Program-made: the position numbers and the translations under genes
Notes under the pieces: generated by a model
Told to the model about the DNA's origin: nothing
Databases searched by the model: none
Seen by the model: only the letters and a program-made list of their open reading frames with translations
Part shown: piece by piece, positions 1-11,439 of the stretch
Numbering within the stretch: position 1 is the stretch's first letter
Layout: every line of letters starts with the position of its first letter
Source: Homalodisca vitripennis
Taxonomy: Eukaryota; Arthropoda; Insecta; Hemiptera; Cicadellidae
Direction of reading: 5' to 3'
Assembly (NCBI RefSeq): GCF_021130785.1
Contig: NC_060212.1
Coordinates: forward strand, 145,331,001-145,395,000
Length of the DNA stretch: 64,000 bases

Positions 1-2947
1 TATACCAAAAGTGACGACAGTCTTGGTGCTTCTAATCTTATCTTTGACCTGCCATTCTTGTCCTCAGGGTATTTGGCTTTGACCTAACATAATCTGCAGC
101 AATGTTTTTCATTGAATGTGGTAAATCACGCTTTTAGCTGAAAAAGGCAAGTTGCTACTGGTGAATTGTGATGAAGTTAGAAACATTTTACAAACCAAAC
201 ATCTGGGTTTGTGATCTTATTTGTGTTTAATGATTTTTAATCAGTAATTGCTTGCTTTTTGCAATTTAGGTTTGATAATCTTTGAGAACTGGAGGTCTTT
301 TAAAGATTACTATACGAGTTGTTTTGAAAATATCATTAGTTAACATAATATTTGGTAATGTATTAAATGCTACATTTTAGGATATCATTAATTTTATGAA
401 GTGCTTTGTAGTATTGAATTATTAATTTTTTATCACTGTTTTCAAATTTAGAATTTATTGATTTTTTTATTTAGCTTAAGCTTATCTATTTAAATTATAT
501 TTTATTCTATAATATTATATTAAGCTTATAATTTATTCATACATCATCCATGTATTTTTACAAGTCAGTTGTGTTGCTACAGAGAGGATATTCAATAATA
601 ATACGAACTGCATTTTGAAACATACCAGCTTGCTTCATTCTGTAGTGCTTCAAACCAAGTAATATTATAACATTAATAAACACAGTCTTGGCATGTAAAA
701 GTAAAACTCATCATTTTAGTAATTACATTAGGATGGAACGTTTTACGGATCACCTAAACACATTGGTCAAAATTTGCCACTGAATTTAAACATTGCATAA
801 ACTACGTCATATTTCCAAAACTAATAAAATGAAAAACTTTTAGGGCACGAGCAATCTACTAATGTCTTGCTACCACAGGGAATTATGTTCCTGCATCCTG
901 TTTCATTCTTTTAATTTGAAAGTATATCCCTTACACTAGATGTGCAATCAAATCATGTATAACTTTGTTAGAACCAATTTCCATACAGGTAAATACATAC
1001 TCTGAAAGATGTCCCCAGCATTATAATTGCCATACAAGGAAAGGTTCCCGATGTCGCCATGACTGGAAAGGGGCTCAGAAATATTTATTTATCCCAAGTT
1101 TAATTATGGTATGACCTATTGTAGTGGTATGCTCTGCATCAAAGCAAGGACGCCTTGGAACGTCCTGTTAGATATATTAGACAACCGATGGCTGTGAAGC
1201 GAGACGATATTGTGGAAATATTAATGTGGTTTATACATAGAAATAATAATTCCAAACCCTTTATTTACTGTCATCGTACGGTAAAATAGGATAGGATGAT
1301 ATGCAACTAAGACTAGCACACTGGTTTTTTTGCGACCAACTTTTAAAGGATTTTATATTATTTATGTCTGTTTCTGGAGTAAGAATATACTTTTTTTTTT
1401 CAATTAAAAAATTAAAAAAAACTAACAAAACGTTATGCCTTTTTTTGGAAAGTATTTTTTGGGTGAATTGTATAATGTATGTCAGTTGAAAGTTTAAAAT
1501 CAGATATGTATTTTACCCTTCATTAGGACTGAGTCAATCAGTGATGGAAATAAAAAAAATCGTATAAAACGTTTTAACTATTACTTTAATTCCTGCATAC
1601 ACGCGGATTAGTTTTACATCCTATTTTATGTTGCCCTCGAGCTCTTAAAGCATGCAAGTTATGTACCATAAAACAGCTGTTTATTACAAGTAATCTTTTT
1701 GGCCTCTTCCTCTATAGTCTGAGCCTAATTACTTTTATTTCTTACAGTTCAGAATTTTTTGTTTCAACGGTTGGGTTCTTTTGGCGGTATCCTTTTCACG
1801 CTCGATTTTTGTTATGATTCCTTGGCCTTGAACACATCTGTATCGCTATTTATGGCCTTACTGGTGGCGATTATCAATACGTTCAGGATGCGACCTCATC
1901 ATTTCTTGTTTCTTGTTCAGAAAAAAGGCCATAGAAGTTTATTGAGGTAAAGATATATTTATTTTATCATGACAAATATAAAGTTTTATTTAAATACAGC
2001 ACTAATGTCTCAAAAACATTAGTAAAAATTTAAATATTTAAATTTAAAAGCCATCCGAAACTACTTTGAACAAAGATTATTTTACGATCAAACAAAAATT
2101 TAAGTTTTATATCCAAGTATCCTACAAAAACTAATTCTAATTAAACAAACATTACAATTATACGGTTCTAACTCCATAGAAAGATTGATATAAATAAACA
2201 AATTCTGCAGTGGAATTAAACGTACTGATAATCTTAAAACTGAGTTAGTTGGGGATAATCACGTTAAAATTACAAAGCCCTATTTTATAGTAGCAGAAAT
2301 AATGTGAATTTATTATTTTCATAGCACCTGAGATTTTGCAGTTCATTAATCAGAAAAATACATTACAAACATACATTTATTTTAAAATCGTTTTTCCTTC
2401 CTCTAATTAATGGATTTATTCTTAATACACGTCTAATAAATTTATTACCAATTCCGATTTCTAAAGCTTATTGCGGAAAATCATTATCGGCTGTACCTTT
2501 AAAATCTCAAAATTACTATAATTATACCACAATATACTAATACTACAAAGTTTTAAGCGAATTCTTGAAATTTATAAAGAAGTTATGAAAAAAATGTATA
2601 TAAAATATACGAATATATAAAATATAGGAGTGAAAATTATATACAGTGAGAGTTATGAAATACAATTTTTAAATTAATACTTTATTTTTAGATTGTCTAG
2701 ATTCCTCACATGCTGTTCAATGTTCCACACTGTAATAATACTGGATATCACTGTATTACTCTAAGTTGCTAGGTTATATTTATTTTTTATTTATCCAGCG
2801 TGTTATTTGAATAAATAATAATTGTTCAATTGGAACGTAACGATACAAGATTCCGAACACAGTGGATTGCACAATATTAGAACTAATTTCTAATTACGTA
2901 ACAAACATAATCATTACAATAACACTTGTTGAATAGATATTTTATTC
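1..2947. other. AT-rich background, no supported gene
   Basis: I see only AT-rich, stop-dense sequence. Short open frames near 1301 and 1759 have no recognisable motif and look like chance. The stretch around 1000-1230 is slightly richer in GC and may be a very old mobile-element relic, but no domain can be read in it. Confidence 0.5.
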
Positions 2948-2996
2948 AATACAAGCTGTTACCCGCGGCTTCGCACGCAATCTTTAGAACCGAAGT
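2948..2996 (+). repeat. Fragment of a dispersed repeat (CCCGCGGCTTCGCACGC type)
   Basis: The words GCTGTTACCCGCGGCTTCG and CACGCAAT match, in opposite orientation, the ends of the related copies near 19925-20050 and 21405-21530. It is a short end-fragment of a dispersed repeat. The class is not certain; similar CCCGCGGCTTCGC words are common at the ends of insect repeats. Confidence 0.5.
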
Positions 2997-3968
2997 GCTT
3001 ATATTACTTAGTTAAAAGCAATTATGGTGTAATATGATGGGAGTCTTATACACATTTTAAAACGTAAGTAGTTCTCGGAAATCTATTTTGGTCAAAATCG
3101 TGTTGACATAGTTGAGTTTGCCTTGTCCTGATGAAGAAAATACACACATAAGTAGGACTGAAAAGCCTATTACGACCTAGGGGGAAGTCCTACCCAATTC
3201 TTATGTACTTTCGGTTATAAGAGGAAAATTCTTAATAAAGTTATGCAACATTCCGAAATAATCGTTATTAAAGTTTTGCGTTACACTTGTTTTTTGGACT
3301 GTAGCAAGGGAAAGAATGAATCGTTCAGGCATGTTACTATTCATTTCTATGTTTTCCCATACGCCACTGTTAAAATTCCATATCACAATGTAAAGGAAGC
3401 CCACCAGTTAAAAGTAAATTATGTGAAAACATTTATAACTTTGTTCATTAAGTTTTGTAACATAACATTGTTTAAATAGTATTTAAAATGCATTAGATTA
3501 TTTAAATTCGTCACTGGCGCAATCTGGAGTAAAATATATATATATAATTTTTATTTACTATCTGCATTACACTATTGACCAAGCACTGTTTACTTAATAA
3601 TTAATCAATTTTAAATGTAAACAGATGTTTCAGCCAATTTGTCGAACTGTAGCTAAAGGTCAACAGCTGTTTAGTGCCAGTTTAATTTTAATTACAAAAC
3701 GTAAAAACTACAATTTTTCTGAATTCCAAAATATTCCAGGAAACTTTTCTTTACCTTTTCTTCATAACAACCTTCCTTGGATTTCAATGGACATTTTAAA
3801 AAAAAGAATTAACCAAATTGGTCCAGCCGTTATTGAGATTAGCGCTTACCAACACGTTTCGACATTCATTTTTATTTATAAGATTTTTAAATCGCAAAAA
3901 TATGTTTACGTTGGGAAAAACATCAATATTTGTGTTATAGACGTATTTTTCTTTGGAATAACGGAACC
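2997..3968. other. AT-rich stretch with an unsupported open frame
   Basis: Nothing recognisable. A 133-codon open frame on the plus strand (3625-4026) has no known domain and is terminated exactly by the TTAA at which a piggyBac-like element starts. Around 3115 the word CCTGATGAAGA is followed at 3154 by GAAAAG, resembling the Penelope-like 3' ends elsewhere in the window, but this alone is not enough for a call. Confidence 0.4.
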
Positions 3969-4022
3969 CAGAGTGCAGCTAGAAATTTCTTTTAGAGGGA
4001 GGGTGTTTGGACATCAGGGGGA
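3969..4022 (+). repeat. Decayed hAT-type left terminus
   Basis: CAGAGTGCAGCTAGAAATTT followed by a G-rich run (GAGGGAGGGTGT) resembles the left end of the well-defined hAT element at 40601 (CAGTAGCGTAGCCAGAAATT then GGGGAGGGG). I infer an old hAT end that was cut when a piggyBac-like element inserted at the following TTAA. The copy is too decayed to find its partner end or a target duplication. Confidence 0.4.
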
Positions 4023-4289
4023 TTAACCCTTTGCGATCGGTCGTCGACTATAGGTCGACCGCGGCAGTTTCGCTGAACGCTCGCATGTCGACAATAGGTC
4101 GACCGGATAATGTCACTGCTTGTTTGGCCATTTCTAACCTATTGCTGTTCGGTATTTGAGTTATTCGGTACTTTGGACTTCTATTTTGGTTACGTGAATG
4201 CTACGTCGATCTTTATTCACGATATAGGAGGCATTGGAAGTGAAAATAGAAGACCAACTGACGTCTGCACTTGCGTCGTGTTTACAAAT

Positions 4290-4685
4290 ATGGCTGGTCC
4301 AAGTACAAGTTTTATTGACGATGACGAAATATTAGATGAATTAGATGATTGTAATAGTATTTTCAGTGAAATTAGTATCCAAAATGAACAAAAGATTATT
4401 GAAGAACACCGTGATAGTGATTGTGAGTTGAATCATAGTGAAAATTCTTCTGAAAACATTGTGGTAAATGACGGTAACCTAGACGCCGGTAACGAAAGTG
4501 ATGTGTTTTGATTGGAAACTTTAGGTAATGATGGGGAAGAATTTGATCAATTCGTGGATAATGTGATAGAAGTAGGACAAGGAGATGCAAATAATAGAGG
4601 TAGGCCTAGGCTACAAACTAGTAGACTAAGAGGAAGAGCTAGACATGTTACCCAAAGTAGGCCTAGGGCTGGACCAAGGCAAAAT
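4290..4685 (+). pseudogene. piggyBac-like transposase N-terminal fragment
   Basis: Translation from the ATG at 4290 starts MAGPSTSFIDDDEILDELDD and stays strongly acidic, then becomes basic (RGRPRLQTSRLRGRARH). An acidic N-terminus ahead of the catalytic core is typical of piggyBac-family transposases. One TGA at 4509-4511 interrupts the otherwise continuous frame. The DDD catalytic core is absent: the frame runs into a (TA)n block at 4688. Beyond that block the frame encodes CAVCQ, which faintly recalls the cysteine-rich C-terminal domain of these transposases, but I do not rely on it. Element position, directly after a TTAA and terminal repeat, is the best support. Non-functional. Confidence 0.5.
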
Positions 4686-4687
4686 TA

Positions 4688-4689
4688 TA

Positions 4690-4757
<68 letters not shown>
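4688..4757. repeat. (TA)n microsatellite
   Basis: About 70 bases of alternating TA with one TGTA interruption. It lies inside the piggyBac-like relic and may mark the internal deletion point. Confidence 0.9.
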
Positions 4758-4761
<4 letters not shown>

Positions 4762-4910
4762 GCGGCAAGAGCCCAACAGTATGTGCGGTTTGCCAAATAA
4801 TGAACATAAAAAGGCATAATATTTGCGACTTGCATTATTACAAGAGCTTACTATTATCATCAAAACAACTAAAAAGATTATTTTGTATATATTTTAACAA
4901 TCAAATGTGA

Positions 4911-5298
4911 TGTAATTAGCATGAACCTAATCCATAATTCTTTTTGAGCCCACAACATTCCTGACCTACAATTTTCAAATCTACAAGGATATAAGATATC
5001 GCAGCTTTCCTTAATTTATTTATTGGTTAAGTAAAAAATTGAAAAGTGGCTTAATGTGGTGGTGATAAGAGACGCAATCTATGAGCGGATTTATTTATAG
5101 CCCTTAATGTGGAAGGGCCGGGTGGCTCCGTAATTAAGCCTAAGATGATTGACAGTAGTGTTTGATGTATGAGGTAGGATACAATATTTTACAATCTTTT
5201 GTGCGACTGTCACTTATATCTTTATGTAGTAGTTATAACCACCCAGTGCTACAATATTAAATATCGTACCGTGTGTATAACACAATTAAATTATTATT

Positions 5299-5303
<5 letters not shown>
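4911..5303. other. AT-rich stretch leading into a poly(A) run
   Basis: No open frame of interest. The words GGGCCGGGTGGCTCCGTAAT near 5117 and ACGGCCGGGTGG near 5889 are similar and suggest a shared repeat. Together with the following poly(A) this may be a retroposed sequence, but no tRNA-type A or B box is visible. Confidence 0.3.

Positions 5304-5360
<57 letters not shown>
5304..5360 (+). repeat. Poly(A) run of 57 bases
   Basis: An uninterrupted run of 57 A residues preceded by (TTA)n. This is either the tail of a young retroposed element or a homopolymer whose length should not be trusted in an assembly. Confidence 0.9.
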
Positions 5361-5362
<2 letters not shown>

Positions 5363-5909
5363 CAGTAGGTAGTAGGAATTTTCATAAAAATATTTATACT
5401 TCTAATTTGGGATTATGATCCTAAACAGTAAAAAAAGGAAAATTAAATAGTATCACATGGAAAAAAAAACAACGAAAAATGTATAGAATTTATTAGTGTA
5501 ATTGTAGGAATGTTCTGCCCCTTATTATTTCCTAGCCCTATTTGGCTGTGAGGAAAAATACATGATTTTTTACTAATATCGACAGTATTTTATAATGCGG
5601 CTTTGTTGTTGTGATGTTCAAAAAACAGACTATCACTTGACACTATCTGTACTTTTTTGACTCTCATTTTTTTTAATTACAAAGGAGTAAAATCACGTAG
5701 ATGACAGCATCAGTCAAACTTCCAAGTTTATTCCCTTGATTGCGTCATACTGTTACCATTCAATAGAGATTGTCTACTGTCCATAAACAACGCAATTCGT
5801 AGAGATCTTTACGGTTTTCAAACGACATTTAGGCTTATCAAAGGGTTTTTTACTGTTAACGAAATTCCTGGGTTAAACACGGATGTTCACGGCCGGGTGG
5901 GAACTCTGT

Positions 5910-6030
5910 AATTAGTTACAAAAATATGTCTCTTTAAAATATTTTCATCCCATAAAATATAAATTATTCCTGAACACTAAAGTTGGGGAGGGGGGTTGAC
6001 CCGAAAATAACCCCCCTCGCTACGCCATTG
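5910..6030 (+). repeat. Dispersed repeat copy ending in a hAT-type terminus
   Basis: About 105 bases match the copy at 8701-8809, including ATTTTCATCCCATAAAATAT and TTCCTGAACACTAAAG. This copy ends in CCCCCCTCGCTACGCCATTG, the reverse of CAATGGCGTAGC, the terminal word of hAT elements also seen at 42617-42634. I take it as the right end of a non-autonomous hAT element whose left end is not found. Confidence 0.6.
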
Positions 6031-7899
6031 TAAAATATGAACTGAACATTGTTTCCAATTATCATATTATTCTTAAGTCCACACATAAACCAACCTTATA
6101 TTGAATACTTTCAGTCTCTTTAACTAGTCAACTAACAGTGAGATAACTACGAGTATTATATATGTCAGACGGTTTTTAATTTATTAAGGCAGGAAAAATA
6201 AAACAGAGAAAAATTTATTTTTTAATACATTCAACCCTTTTTATAGCCTCCCATTGTGACCTTCGCACCAATTAGCGCTGTTAACGAACAATTTGTTCCT
6301 TATAAAAAAGTTCCTGTATCGATTACAAGAAAAACCAGGTTCTGTGCTAATCATAATGCAAATTGGCTGTTGGATGCTGGACTAAAACATTTGTTACTTT
6401 ACAAAATGCTTCACTCGAAAATCCGCTTGCAAGGCTTATAATTTACTACGAAAACCTGATTCCCTAACGTTTGGAGTCAATGTCACTTAGCAGTCTCTCG
6501 CGATGGTCAGGCTGCTAAATCTCATACTTACCGCCAACATTCGGCCCTGTAAGGACTCTCAAGGTCGTGCCATAAGTCGAACTGTCAGTTTAAGGATATG
6601 CTACTGCGGCTTTCTGTCTTGTTTGAATTCAGGGTATGTCAGTTTGCGTACAACCTGTGGAGACGATGACAATCGAATTCTCTCCCTTGGAAGTTCTAGG
6701 AATATTTCATACACGGCCATCGAAGGCTGATTTACAGGCTTGAAAGACGTTACTGGGTTACGCTGGTTTAAAAGACCTCAATTCCTTAAATGGAAATACT
6801 AGGGAAAAAGTCTTAAACGTTGTATTGAACGGGCTTGATATTTGGAAATATTAATATTTAAATTATTCCATTAGTTTTTAAAACCATTTCAATGAACGAA
6901 GCCAGAGAACTGGTATGATTAAGCACTGTTAAACATTCTCACATCCAACTGTTAACCACTGTACAGCCCTGACGTTATTTTGCTTGTAAGTGCTTTAATC
7001 CAAACACCTATTCCTCTACAAGCGAAAATAGATTAGCTGTATTAGATTATTTCCTAGACTTCTACATTCCAAAGTCGCTACACATGGTACATAATGGGAC
7101 TGCAAATGCCGGTAATGATCGAAAATGAATTTTTGCAAAATATCATGGATTTTGGTTCAGTAACATCTATGATACTAGGACCTTGACATGCACACTGCAT
7201 AATAATTAGAAGTCTTGCTTCCACCGTATTTGCAATTGAATATATGTCTAAAAAAGCTTATTTTGAACTATATGCTTCAGTTGTGTTACAAAAATATATT
7301 ATGAAAACCAGAAATCTAATTTTTCGTAACATAATTAGTAAACCATAAACCTCACAAACTGAAAGACTTCAAAGGTCAGCTGGTTCAAATTGGAAGAAGA
7401 AATAAATAGCATTATTATCTTCAATTCTGTAAGTAATATTCATAAATGTTTGATAAAAGTTTAAAACACTTTTGAAGTCGAAATCATATCCCCACCTTCA
7501 TCCTTCGTTAGTTTGAGTTACTTTAAGCTCTTTAGGCAGGGAGTGAGACAGAAAAGACCATTTAAAGAAACAATACGATTGAAGAAATACCTCTGGTCAC
7601 AAATAGAGATCCAGAGAAAAAAAACATTGTTTCATTTTAAGTCACCCCTTAAGCTACGCAAGAATTAAATTAGAACCAGTATTCGGAATAACCTGCTTCT
7701 CGCTCTCACACAGGGTGTTTTTATAATAATTACAGCTTTTCTACAACGTGATAATAAAGGCTTAAGACTGAAGACCAACAACACCGACACCGTATAACAG
7801 AGAAGATTAAGCAACTCTGTAGAGGACAAAACAGAGATGTAGGCATCTTCTGTGAGCCATAAAAGTATTTTGTCACCAGGCCAGGAATGAAATTGGCAA
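6031..7899. other. Background, no supported gene
   Basis: No recognisable coding region. Open frames on the plus strand near 6256 and 6503 and on the minus strand at 7665-7961 show no domain and no convincing splice sites. Confidence 0.4.
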
Positions 7900-8260
7900 T
7901 TTTGAAAGCGTCGTATCATAAAGCACGGAACACATACAAGTGTCGCCAGGCACTCGCCCAACAGAACGGTTTATGATAAGCCTTCTATTGTCTGTGCGTT
8001 AGGTGTTGCGGAATTAAACAGATGAAAGTTGGCCGTTAGGAAATACTTTCGGCGGGTGTAAATTGGCCGGACTGTCTCGTGGCAAGATTAGGCTCAACAA
8101 AGGGCCCATAAAGTGTGTGGACTTGTCGTATCAGATGTGGATAGTGCTACAGGTCAATCACCGCGTCGCGTCCAGCCGCGCACTGCGCATGCGTAGTACT
8201 CACATGCGTAATACCGTGATCATGGACAACGCAAAGTTTTCTGACGTGTGTTTTATTGCT
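7900..8260. promoter_or_regulatory. GC-raised island, candidate regulatory DNA
   Basis: This block stands out from the AT-rich surroundings. It contains CAACAAAGGGCCC, a TCF-type word, and CACTGCGCATGCGTAG, an NRF1-like word. An open frame (8063-8371) crosses it but has no recognisable domain. The regulatory reading is inference from composition and motifs only. Confidence 0.25.
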
Positions 8261-8700
8261 AGGAACTCTGTGGTTGTCTTATCAGACAAGATAGACACCC
8301 TTGATTCTCTTGATCACATTCTGGAAATGTTTTATGAGTTATTAAACAATCGACATATTCCGTTTCAATAATGATTTAATTTTGATAATACATATTTATC
8401 TGCAACGTGTTAGAATATCCCAAAATAACTTTTAAATAGACAGTATAATTATTTAAAATAAAAAATATCGTATGTATTTTAAAACGCGACTATACGCTAA
8501 GCTAATTTACTATACCTCATAGCAAAAAATAAATTTTATGAGTTATGTTTATTATTTTCATGTAGGAATAAGGATTTTAATTTTTATTTTGATAAATTAT
8601 TTATTAAACCATGTTTTTATTTCATCACTAGAAATATATTAAACTCGGAGGTGGGAAGATACAGCTGCTTCACAGCCTACCGCGTCAGACTTTGGATTTG

Positions 8701-8809
8701 AATTAGTGACAAAAAATTTTTGTCTTTAAAATATTTTCATCCCATAAAATATAAATTATTCCTGAACACTAAAGTAGTGGCGGGGTTAACCCCCAAAAGA
8801 ACCCCCCTT
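8701..8809 (+). repeat. Second copy of the 5910 repeat
   Basis: Matches 5910-6014 closely from AATTAGTGACAAA through GAACACTAAAG and the C-rich end, but the terminal CGCTACGCC word is missing, so this copy lacks its outer end. Confidence 0.7.
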
Positions 8810-9956
8810 ATCATCAGAACCGGCGTCTTGGACCATACGAACTGATATAATGGTAAAAAGGAATTGCTCTATCCTAAAAGTTCTGTTGATTTCTTAACGC
8901 AAAAATATTAAATTAACACTTTTCTTTAAAGTTGACAAGGTTCCCGACAAGGTTTCCCGTTTCAATAAAGATCACTTCTACCTATATGAAGAGTGCATAT
9001 TTTTTCTATTCAGATATGGTAACAAACAAAAATAACTGCTACTAAATACTAGGTATAGGCCAAAATAACGGTGTCTTGAAACACCCGCCAGAACATGTGA
9101 AAAGAACGAATAAGATGTCGCACAGACCGTCAAGCAAACAGACAAACCATTTGATATTTTGACCCTACAGCCAATTGAGCTCTTCCTTGCACTGTGAAGA
9201 CACTATACACCAATTTTCTATGTCTTTGTCACCAAGATTTATCGAGACAGTCTGGCAGCAACACAATTTCAATAAATCCCTCTGTTGGGTCCTTGATAAA
9301 TATGCTTGTAACAAGAACCTACGAAAATAAAATTAAATCATTCATTGGCACAATTGTAACAATGCAGTGTTTGCGTGCACGTTGCAATACAGTTAATTCT
9401 CACATTACATGTAATTATTAAACATTTCTAGCCTAACTCAATTTGTTCTTGACAAATGTTTCAAACAGCGATAGGGGTAGTGTCGTTCCCAATAATATTG
9501 TCGTTCCCAACGACTCAGACGTGCCTTGAAATCTTAATATTAGATTTCTTAATATATTCGATTGTTCATTTAAATGTTTTTTTACCGTGAAAATACATTG
9601 ACTTTGTAAAAAGAACAAAATCTGAATCTTTTTATACTGTACTCGATATTATTTCGGGCACTGTAAATTTTGTTGAAAGGAAAAGGTGCTGGAAGTAAAA
9701 TATAAGTGTGTGCCAAAAAGTAGTGATGCAACATTAAGATGCCATCCGATCGGACGTTTTTATTAAAGGCATGCTGGCAACAAAAACCCCAGAATATTAC
9801 ATCACACATTACTCTTGATTGATACATTCCATGGTTGCGGTCTTGAGAACTTCAAAATAGAACAGGCACCGCAGATAAAATATTAAAGTGTTCAATCTTT
9901 TGACCTTTCAATCCAGATCCTGGTCTAAAAAATATATAAAAATATATATTTGGGAG
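8810..9956. other. AT-rich background, no supported gene
   Basis: Stop-dense in all frames apart from short chance frames. No repeat relationship or splice signal was recognised. Confidence 0.4.
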
Positions 9957-10210
9957 TACCGATGCCGATGGCCGAGCGGTCTAAGACGTTGGACTTTGGG
10001 TCTGAGTTAGAGATAGCGCAGGTTCAAATCCTGTCTGTGATCGAAGCACTTTTTATCAGTATCATCGACCTTGTACTGTATTAACACTCCCCTTTATTCT
10101 GCTTGATAAGATTTTCGCACAGGCCAGTGGCCTATGAGGACGGACAGAATAAGGCTTAAAAGGGGATCGGCCTCCCCTTAAAAAAAAAAAAACAAAAATA
10201 AAAATAAATA
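9957..10210 (+). mobile_element. tRNA-derived SINE (family 1)
   Basis: The head carries an RNA polymerase III A box (TGGCCGAGCGGT, 9969) and B box (GGTTCAAATCC, 10021), arranged as in a tRNA with a long variable arm, so a Leu- or Ser-type tRNA is the likely ancestor. A ~130-base non-tRNA body follows, ending in a small hairpin (AGGGG/CCCCT) and an A-rich tail from 10180. It is not a functional tRNA gene because the anticodon arm does not pair well and no terminator follows the head. No clear target duplication was found. Confidence 0.75.
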
Positions 10211-10289
10211 TTCGAGATGATTGTCTTCATTTCTTTAAGAAAGAAACCAAGTCTGTTTGGAAAGAGTTAAGAAATAATTTATTCATCTA

Positions 10290-11000
10290 AAACCATGATT
10301 ACAATTTATGATATGTAGGAAATAAAATATTCTTAAGGAGAGTTATTGGATTTGTGTGATGGAGTATTACACTTGCATTATTAGCGTAAAAGGCGACGAA
10401 ATAATCTATATTTTTCATGTTAGATTTCAGAAAAACAAGTAAATTGGTTATGTAAATGAGAAATAGGAGAAGACTTGAGAACAAATAGCCTTGAGAAACT
10501 TATGATTTTACAATAGAAAAATCGGATCTATAATATTTGCCATTATAGCTTAGCTGAATACATTTAACTCACCCCACCAGAAAGGATTGAAACCATTTTA
10601 GGATAATACCGCCGATACCAAAACGTTCAAAGTTACTTAAGAGAATGTGACGGTCCTTAACTAAAACTAAGATTTAATATGTTTGGTAACTTATTTACTA
10701 AGACAAGCAGGTAGAAGATCGCATTTTGAAATAAATTCATACAATCTCGAAAAAATTTTTAAAATATTTTAAATGTCTCTGGTGTAATTGATATTGGTCT
10801 GTAAGAATTTGAATCGGACGCAGAGTAATCTTTTGGGATTGGGATTGTTTTGGAGATTTGAAGTCAGTTGGATAAAGCCTGTAAGTTATGAAACCAATAA
10901 AAGAAAAGGTAAAATAGGAGAAAGCTCTTAAACATATTCTTTAATAAAAGTTGAAGATAAACCAAAGATATCTGCTGACTGGGTGTTTCTTAATGAATTA
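10290..11000 (-). pseudogene. Decayed non-LTR retrotransposon reverse transcriptase
   Basis: Read on the minus strand with several frameshifts and stops, the region keeps the order of a LINE ORF2. First comes a pre-RT linker, INSLRNTQSADIFGLSSTFI (around 10930-10990), then YRPISITP (about 10780-10800), then FERFGIGGIILKWFQSFL (about 10572-10625), then QGYLFSSLLLFLIYI, matching the usual PQGSVLSPLLFLIYINDL (about 10450-10495), and finally FYANNASVI where the YADD catalytic box should be (about 10371-10395). Both catalytic aspartates are replaced by asparagine, so the copy is dead. The type is Jockey/CR1-like; I cannot assign a family. The SINE at 9957 lies just beyond its 3' side. Confidence 0.7.
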
Positions 11001-11439
11001 ATTGCTTCAAATGTCATAGGCACTGTTATTAATAAAATGAAAAAAGAGTTTTAATTAGCTGTGATATATTTATATGAAAGTGAACTAGTATTTATATTAG
11101 TGGGCGTTGTATTTTTTAGAGTATCACCTACATTTATAAGCTTGTTGCTAAAAAACGAGGCTTTGAGTTGTTTGGCCTTCCACATCCAGCTCACACACTC
11201 CAGGTACACGACGAATGCCCAGGCCAGATCTACAGCTTTTTATGAATTCCATATTGCTTTCAACATGGCGTCTTCAACTACCCTTGATTTGAGTCGTGGA
11301 TAAGTTGCTATGCTGTTTTTAAGTTGCCTGTATTGGTTCTTGAGTTGTACGAGTCTGTCAACCTGAAAATAAGCAACCCTCAATCTCTCTTTGCTCAAAC
11401 ATTTACGACGTGACTTTTTTTAACGAACTGAATAAAAGG

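Larger units (their letters stand above)
4027..4910 (+). mobile_element. piggyBac-like element, 5' end preserved
   Basis: The sequence TTAA (4023-4026) is followed directly by CCCTTTGCGATCGGTCG, the expected form of a piggyBac terminal repeat (CCC/CCYT next to a TTAA target). Just inside are two palindromic subterminal motifs, GTCGACTATAGGTCGAC (near 4044) and GTCGACAATAGGTCGAC (near 4087). An acidic transposase-like N-terminus starts at 4290. I could not find the mirrored right terminus followed by TTAA, so the element is 3'-truncated or rearranged; the right boundary given is only where the downstream open frame ends. Confidence 0.6.

Noticed and set aside
3158..3222. GTAGGACT ... AGTCCTAC hairpin near 3153-3195
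   Set aside because: Only eight pairs with a long loop; too weak to distinguish from chance.
3625..4026. 133-codon open frame on the plus strand
   Set aside because: No domain, AT-rich composition, and its end overlaps a decayed hAT terminus and a TTAA insertion site.
4512..4910. Tyrosine-isoleucine repeat protein encoded through the (TA)n block
   Set aside because: It is a translation of a dinucleotide microsatellite.
9961..10045. Possible functional tRNA gene (Leu/Ser type)
   Set aside because: A and B boxes are present, but the anticodon stem is poor, there is a body with an A-rich tail, and no T-run terminator follows. A SINE explains it better.
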